Both the position numbers and the translations under genes were made by a program. Positions 44,301-53,339 of a stretch of DNA of 64,000 nt are shown in pieces; within the stretch, counting starts at the first letter, position 1, and each line of letters starts with the position of its first letter. Below the pieces are notes generated by a model, which made no database searches, was not told the origin of the DNA, and saw only the letters and a program-made list of their open reading frames with translations. The stretch comes from Enchytraeus crypticus (Eukaryota > Annelida > Clitellata > Enchytraeida > Enchytraeidae), in contig CAJHZI010000429.1 of the NCBI GenBank assembly GCA_905160935.1, positions 456,501 to 520,500 on the forward strand, in the 5' to 3' direction.

Positions 44301-47300
44301 GGAACACTATTGATACATTTAGTCTTTGAAAGTACAACGTATACACATAGTTCTAAATGTCTGGTTCGCATTCGCCTATTTAGTACATTTTGACCTCCCT
44401 GACATTGCCTTATGGCGAAGAACTGTCTTAAAGAAATGTTAAAATGCTCTTTTATTTTGAATGTCTTAATAGCGCAGGGTTAACGTCATGAAGTTTTAAA
44501 TGACAGATCCTGAGGTGAATTGAATCTCGTACATTCACAGGACTGGTTATACGGAAAATGGTCTAAATTGCCCTACGGATTAAACAGAGGGAGAGAGGAG
44601 AGAGAGAGAATATGTTTTGTTACACAAAGTTTCACAAAATTCACAGAGTAATCACATCAATGAACGTGTGACAAATAAAATTAAATAAGCGTTATCAGAA
44701 TCTTAGTCATAAGTGCAATACGTCCTGTAAGTGCAAAATAAAACAGCAACAAAAAATGTGCATAAGAAATAAGTAAAAAACTAGGCCATCAAAGAGGACG
44801 CAAGGCGTCCTATCCGGTTGAACACCCAGTTTTCACTCCAGTATAGTTTTTTGGCAAAGGACTCTGAGAGAGCCCAAATCGTTTGCAAGTAATTATACAC
44901 AACCATTTTTATAGATTAATAAAATTTAAAATATGTACATTAAGCTTTCTAAATCATCATAAAATGTACAAGAGTTTTGTTAAAAGTGGAAGATTACCAG
45001 TTATTAAGTAAGTAATGCTTGTATTTATAACAGAATGTAGAGAGAGAGTTGATGTTTCTAATAGAGGTTGGAATTTCGTTCCAGTTTGTACAAGCATCAT
45101 TGACATATGATTTATAAAAAGTGGGAGAATACTTATAAAGATAACTAGATCCGTATAGTCTAATGGGGTAAAAAAAACATGTGATGTTAAAAGTGATAGA
45201 TATCAACATAGTTGATCATTTCATTATAATGTGTGTTGACTGCTTTTAGTACATTTTTTTGTCACTGTGACACGTGCCCACTGGCTAAGCCACCTGAGCT
45301 ATGTTTGCGGTGCTCGATGTTGTCAGGTATGTTTTGCGGCGACATCTATTGAAGTTTGAAGCGATATACCCGCCCAATGCTGCAGTGCTGGGTTATATAC
45401 GTGGCGAGCCGGTGTACTCCAGAGACTGTCTTCATACCGTATGTTACGTGGTTCACTTAATAATAATGATAATAACAATAATAATAATAATAATGGGCCC
45501 GATGAATCCCGAAGGAGTTGACTTTATTAATGGCATAGGCAGACTTATTGCAGAGCAAACCGGCGATAAGCGAGAGACATCTTTTCTTTGGCAAAGGCTT
45601 TCCATGACTTTGAAAAGATTTAACGCAGTCTGCTTCAACAATTCTTTTAAGCTGATTGATGACCTCGAGTAGCCGGGAGGCGATTCAGCACGTATTGCTC
45701 GAATCGTTTTTATCAAACCCCAGGTTCTTTACACCGGGGTAAATTAAAAAATGATAATAACAATAATAATAATCATTACTATAATAATTATAATAATAAA
45801 GGTTTAACGTCCGTTTCCTCATCCAGAAATGATGTAAGGGACGTCCCCACAGCACACATCGACATAAAAATCATTTTTGTTTACAATTTGTGTATTTTTT
45901 GTATTTAACCATAGACATACGACTAATCAGAACACGAAGGAGATGTTTCATGCAATTGATATGTTCTTAAATGTGCTTCCCGTGTTTTGCCTGGGCCTCA
46001 GAAGAATAGACAGATCATTAACTACATAAGTCGTAAGAGGCGACTAAGTAAGAACTGAGGAAATCAACGGGAAACCACCTCAAAAGTCATACTTTCTCAA
46101 GGTGTAGGCTACATAAAGTATGTATAGGTTTTTGTGACTTGTTGATCTATGGAATGTGAAGGCAGGCTCTGAGTATGAATAAATGCCGCGAATCCGTCAC
46201 TTGACAGGCCGACGTGATTTGTTTGTCTATTTTATGAGATTAAATATGTACTATTTAATATTTATAGTAACTATTGATTCATTTATGTTTATGTAGTGTG
46301 TTTTAGTATATTTTATTGTACATTTATTTATAGCATATATTTATTGTATTTCTACATATATCAGATTAAGAAATCATGAAAGTTTAAACAAGACCCCCTG
46401 AAATCATAAAGTAGCTAATACTGACGTTTTTAATCAGCTGTTGATGGGGAAACTGTTGATTTACTTAAGCCTGACGCATTATAGTCGCTTATATGTCGCT
46501 TTCGAGTGATGAAATTGACGCTAACCTTAGCTTTACCAGCTTTATATGTTGACGTAAAATGCATGTAACCTTCAAAGTACCATTTTTCATGGAGGTTTTG
46601 TAATGAATGTATTTTCAAATAGATGCTTCGGTTTGACCCTTTATTTGAGATGCTAGATTATGTGTACTTATTGTTACATGATTGCTTGTAATTACTTTGC
46701 ATGTGATTACAAGTAGGCCTACTTACAAAATTGAACCTTTGCTGCCCTATGACTCACTGCTTATTGCGTACAGTCTCTACATTTTGATTATTCTCAGCTT
46801 CATGCGAAGGAAAAATGGCGACTAGAAGGACGCCTGGTTCGAGTGAGTAGCACATAATATAATCTCTTGAAGGCTTGATAAAGTCAAAGTCAAGTTTAAC
46901 GTCAGTTTCCTGCTAGAATAGCATGTCAGTGACGGGTAGAGCACTGGATTTGAACCCCGAACCTGCTGATTCGCCGTCGAACAACATGCCAACAAACCAC
47001 CGGTTCTGCCCATTAAAGCAGAGCCACTAGTGCTATAAATTAGATGAGAAGTAATTATATCAAACTCTGAATGATCTGTTAGCTTGTGTGTGACCTAATT
47101 TAAAAGATGTTACTTATTTAGTTATATGCCAAAACTTATCAGTCTTGACCCAGAATCTAAACCCTTTAACATACTGACGTAGTTCTGGTATGTCTACACA
47201 GGCACTTCATTTTACAACTACTAATAAGATTAATTGACTCATTTTACTGTTATTGTTGCGGAATTGGATGCAGATTGAATTAATAGATTGTTTGCGAAAT

Positions 47301-50300
47301 ACGGTTGCTCTTATGGTACACCTTTCGATTCGGATTCAAATCCCTTTCTTCAAAGTTGGCAAATTGGCTTGTGTTTGCTAACTCAGTGGTCTTTTACGGA
47401 ATAAGTTTGTTAATAGAAGATGTTTTGTTATTTCTTTCGAATTCATAAAAGTGTTACCTTTAATGATATGTATAAACATACATGTATATTTAAGTATAAT
47501 ACAAATTTTTGCCTAACAATTTGATGATTAGCTCTAGTTTTCAGATCTTGTCTCAACTATGCATTTGCAGTTCTACTGGGTTAAAATAAGAAAAAATTTA
47601 AATCCAAGGCTAGCGTCATTTTCCTGCTCGATAGCATGTTAATGACGGGGAAAGTACCGGATTTGACTATTTGGCTGGAGCCAGTGGCGAAGTCGATAAG
47701 ACACTCGACCGCGGATCAGTATGTTCAGGGTTCAAATCCTGGGCTCGCCCGTCATTGACATCGCATTCGAGTGAGGAAACTGACGTTAACCTTAGCTTTA
47801 TCAGATTTAGCTTTAGCTGTTAGTGTACTGTACTATTGGACCATAAGTATTAATGGACTGTTTGTACTAATGGACTGTTTGTACTAATGAACTGTTTGTA
47901 CTAGTGAACTGTTTGTACTAGTGGACTGTTTGTACTGGTGAACTGTTCGTACTAGTGGACTGTTTGTACAAATGAACTGTTTGTACTAGTCAACTGTTTG
48001 TACTGGTGAATTGTTCGTACTAGTGGAATGTTTGTACTAGTGGACTGTTTGTACTAGTGGACTGTTTGTACTATGTCTCACAGCTTGACGAGGAACCGTA
48101 CAAGATTGTTAGAGCTCGTCCTAAGATGGTATACAGTTACACTGCTCTCAATACTCAGTCTAATTAATTATAGTTTCGATTTTTATAAAATACAATGTGG
48201 TTTCACGTTTTATACTACGTCAGTAATTGAATGAAAACATTTAATTGTGTACATTTTGTTCTTGTTGATTTAATTCCCAGTTTGATCGTCTTCAGAAGTT
48301 AGCCTTCATGATACTGAAACAGACGTTAAGTCTTCGTTAACTCTGTGTAGTGGTCTTAGATTATCAAAGAAACTTAAAGAACAAACCAGCAAGTATTGTT
48401 TTCACTATGGTTTCTCTGAATAAACCTAGCTATATAAGCATGTGCAATAGGCACACTATTTTCTGAACTTATATAGCACTGTTTCAGTAGGTCTACTAAT
48501 CTAAAGTCTATTATAGGGTCTGTCCTAACTCACCCGTATGTTATACTGGCTTTAAATAATAATGACCTCTTGAAGACTTCATTGCAGTGAGACGAGATGA
48601 AAGGTATAATTATTGTCAATTATTTTTTAATTATTCTAACTAACTGTATTTCTTTAGATTGGTCTATATTCTACCGTTTTAATGTAAAATAGAATAATTG
48701 GAATGTGTAATAGAAAGATATATATATTTTGTTATCTACAGAAAGCTCCGAAGGAATACAATGACAACTTGAAGCTCCCCTTGTATGGCAGGTGGCAGAC
48801 TGAGCAATACATTCCGTATCCGGCTTCTAATGTAATTAATTCTATTACATTATTTTTGTTGTTTTTTATCTGTGTTTCCCGTACACTGCCACTTGGCAAT
48901 TTTGCACAAAAAACACATACCAGACACACATTCTTGAATCATACTCGTTAGCTAGTACATTCTATTTACCAATAAGTTAATTCCCAGAAAAGGTTGTCTT
49001 GATCACATCTGAAGTAGTTAAAGTAGTTATTCTACCTATTGGCTTCAGAAATGTGATTTTTCCGTTGATTTTCGTAAGAGAGAGAGAGAGAGAGGGAGAG
49101 AGATTTATAAATATACTTTATTTATTTACATTTCAATTCAACTGTACGTAAATTCTATAAACGCCAAATGAAGACGGCTGGATTAGTTGGCTGAAACTAA
49201 GCTCTTACAATATTCAGATAACCTGACTTTGATATCATCTACAATATATTATCCTAGCAGTGTTTAACCGATGTTGTCTTTAAACAGCTAATTGTGTTTT
49301 GAAACTTCATTTGACTGGAATGTGGTTTGAAACATTGAGGATCTTTTAGTTTTCATTAGCTCTGTGCATGCTGCAGATGCACATCGTTTTTGTACACGTT
49401 GATGCAAGTAAATATATCATTTGTATGTCATTATAATATTATTTGTCTCTAATCGATATTCTTCATCAATAACGTTATGCTAATTTGATTTTGTACTGTA
49501 GAGCTTTGACCTCTCTTACTGTTTAGGCATTAGCATAAGCTATAATAATCGAAGTTTAACGAATGTTCGTAGTACAATTTCATACAGGGACGGTGCAGCT
49601 GGGTTTCGAATCCGTTGACTAAAGCTTGTAAGGGAAGCGTGCTATAATTTCAACCGTCCAAGCGGTACTGATATATCTATAGCAGTGTCTGAATCTTTAC
49701 TCATGTCACAGTAATTTTCTGTAGATAAGTATTCATCGTCATCATCATCTTTCCTTGAATCACAGTTTAGCTAGTGTCGGGATATGAATAGACCTTCTCC
49801 AATCCAACTTCTGTCACACACACTCCACCAGTTAATTCCCCAATTTCCATTCTTTTTAGAAAGTTTTAAATCTGTAAATAAGTATTTCAGACTTATGACG
49901 CCCCTGACATCATCATTGTATTAGGAAACAGACGTTAAACCTTTATTTATTATTTATTAAATTACAAAGTGTACTTTAACACTAACCTTGTGTTTGCTAT
50001 GCTGATAGGGTATTGTACCGAAGAATGAGTATGGAAACGTGGAGATCTTTCAACCGTGGATGATACCAGGGGGCACTGTACACATTCCAGGTCTGATAAT
50101 AATAATAATAATAGTAATAAAGGTTTAACGTCCGTTTCCTCATACAAGGATGACGTCAGGGACGTCGTACACATACTACATGATCTACACATACAGGCGT
50201 TTATTATGTGCGGTTCATATTTCTACGTTTGAAATGATGCGAGATGTTATGTGAGACGCGTAAGATTTTAATATATTAAAAGTCTGCTGGTCGCTGGACA

Positions 50301-53249
50301 AGAATTAAACATGTATCTTGAACTCTGCTTGTTGCAACCTTAAGCCAGACATCTCATCCGAATTGCATAGATTTTCGTTTAAATCGTTATCTACTCATTT
50401 AATCGTGAATATTTTTGTGAAAGATTAAATATGTATGTGCTTCTTCGCTATACCTGTAGTGATCTACATGTATGTTAACTGCTCTTTATTTTGTACGATT
50501 ACAGCAGATTTAATTTTTTAAATAAGCTAGTTAGAGAGAGTGAATTAAATTGAGCGATTGATTAGGATCAATTAAATTACTTAGAGTTAGAGATATTACA
50601 AAGCAAATATAATATTTTAAATGATGATTCTGTTGCTACCATTAGATTTTAAATGTGGATCTTCTTTGAAAAATATTAAATGCTGAATGAAGATCAAATG
50701 TGGATTAACACACTTTGAACTATTTATTGTATGGTTTGCAATATGATATCAAATCTGCTTAAACTAAATATTTGCATATAGGCTAATTTCTATCTTATTC
50801 TTTTATTTTTTAGTTTCGTTTTTTTGTTTTTGTTTGTATCTGCCATATAATGGTGAATAAAGAACATATTATCAGCATTCCCCTCTCTTGTCTAAGGATA
50901 TCCAGAAGTTAATCGATTTTTTAATAGAAATTTCCTTTAACTATTGAGGTACTAATAACTGTATGTTTATTTTGATTTACATTTCTGTTAATTCTGCAAC
51001 GCAATGGCTACTAATTTATCTTTTTCAGTATTATTTTTGCGTAATTATTTCTGATTTAAGACTGAAATGCCGCTTTACTTTTAAATATTTGATGATTGAA
51101 TTGGATATTCTGCATTGCTTGACTGCTACTGCATGCATTAGACACACTGCCCGGTCTTGCTAAAGTGGCGAAGAAGTTGAACATAGACGTGGCGCCAGCA
51201 ATGACTGGCTGGGAGTTCCACGGGGGCTACACTCACCCTATGTACGTATCCGCTTTCTTTCTACGTGTTGTCGTCGCTGACGTCATGTTGTCGTCTCTGA
51301 CGTCATGTTGTCGTCTCTGACGTCATGTTGTCGTCTATGACGTCATGTTGTCGTCTATGACGTCAAGTGGTCGTCTATGAAGTCGTGTTGTCGTCTCTGA
51401 CGTCACGTTGTCGTCTCTGACGTCATGTTGTCGTCTATGGCGTCATGTTGTCGTCTATGGCGTCATGTTGTCGTCTATGGCGTCATGTTGTCGTCTATGG
51501 CGTCTTGTTGTCGTCTATGGCGTCGTGTTGTCTATAATATCATGCTGTCGTCTTTGACGTCATGTTGTCGACTCTGACGCCAGTTTGTCGTCTATCACGT
51601 CATGTTTTCGTCTCTGACGTCATCATTCTAATGGATATTTGACTTTAAATGTTTATTTTTATTATGTTAGCTGTTAATTTTATTATTGCTAAATATTATA
51701 CCTTTTATGCTGAATAGTATGTCTAAGAAAATGTCTAGCTTTTTTGCATCAGATGTTGCAGCTGACAAGACGCGGACTGATGTTTGCATCTAATGCAAGA
51801 GACGCTTCAGTATGTATAGAGAAGCCCAGCCGTAAGGGAATGCCCACTTGATTGTGGCCAAAAAATATTTGCACATCTGGATGCATTACTTTCTTTTATC
51901 AACAAATATTATTAACGAAATCTTATATTGCTGTGTGATGGTTGAAATCGGTCAACAACACTGCTTTACAGAAAGAGTTCACTAATAATAATAAACTGAA
52001 TAAAATTAATATTTAAAAAATGTGCCATATGAATGAGATTCTCAACACGGTCTATTTAGCATTAAGCTTTGGATACAAACAATAATATTTTTAATATATA
52101 ATTTAGTATCATCTGTTGCAGAAACCGAGTAAATACATTGATAAATTCATTGAAAACTGATTGAGTATGGTACTTTAATGATTTGCTAGACATGAAGGTT
52201 GGGTAGTGTGTGAAGAAAACAAAGACATTCTATTGGCAGCATATGATGAAGAGATGGAAATAAAACGAGAGAAGGATAGAGAAGTACGATTTATTCGGAA
52301 ATTATTATTTATGATTCGTTTTTTGTTGGAGGTTTTCTTCGTTGGTTGTTAATAGCTTGAACTTGTAACGTTTATGTAATTGATCAGTTAGGCCAGGTAG
52401 GGTTGGGTAAACCCTGATGGTCGAGTGATGTAAATCACTGACGCGCTAATCTCAATGATTCAGCAGCTTCGTGTCTTGTTTGCGCCAAAATGTCGACATT
52501 TTTTATAGTTGGTTTAGTCGATTGTTAAGTTTTTTTGGATCTGGTAATACAGCAGCATCAACCGAACCAATTGTATTAATTATCACTATAGTCAGCTAGA
52601 TAAGATACTCTGTATCTTCACTGACGACCAATTTTTCTCGCTATAGATGTAGGAATTGCTGTTGAGGCATTGTATGTCGATCATGCATTTTTTGTCTTCG
52701 CAGAAAAATAAACATATTATCTATTCTATTCCATTCTATTCTATTGGAGGATACTCTCAGACTCTCAGTTAACTATACCTGCTCGTCGCTAGACGGACTT
52801 TATAGATAGTATTATACCGTTTTCATACATTAGTTGCCTATTATAACGACAAACTATTAACAAAATACTTATAAACAGATATTTATATACTAGCACGCTA
52901 CAAATTTATTCTACTTATTTTACTAATACTTTACTACTGTTGTAATAATATAATCATTTTTGTATCTGAGATTGTATAAACTTGGGTTTGTATTGGAGTA
53001 AGAATTTAAATGTATTAAACTTATTCTTTTCCGCGATGGCTGTACAGAGGCCATGGACTAAAATTAAAGCCCTGTACTGAAACTCTAAAGCTTGTGTTAT
53101 TGTATGTTGTATTCATTTTAATTCAGATTAAACCAACTAAAAGCTGTGGTTGTCTTCTAGGAGTCTGCTAATGCTGTCCTGAGAAAGGCAATGAAAAGAT
53201 AAGAAAGTTGATACAGCGGTATAAATTTCTGTATAGAAAAAGTGTTCAG

Positions 53250-53339
<90 letters not shown>

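Noticed and set aside
47672-47760. Functional tRNA gene
   Set aside because: A and B boxes are present, but there is no cloverleaf with paired acceptor ends and the sequence runs into the shared SINE body, so it is a tRNA-derived SINE.
53157-53202. Possible extra XPC exon after TTCTAG ([13 protein letters not shown])
   Set aside because: There is no GT donor before its in-frame TAA, and exons 19 and 20 join directly in phase with good homology on both sides.
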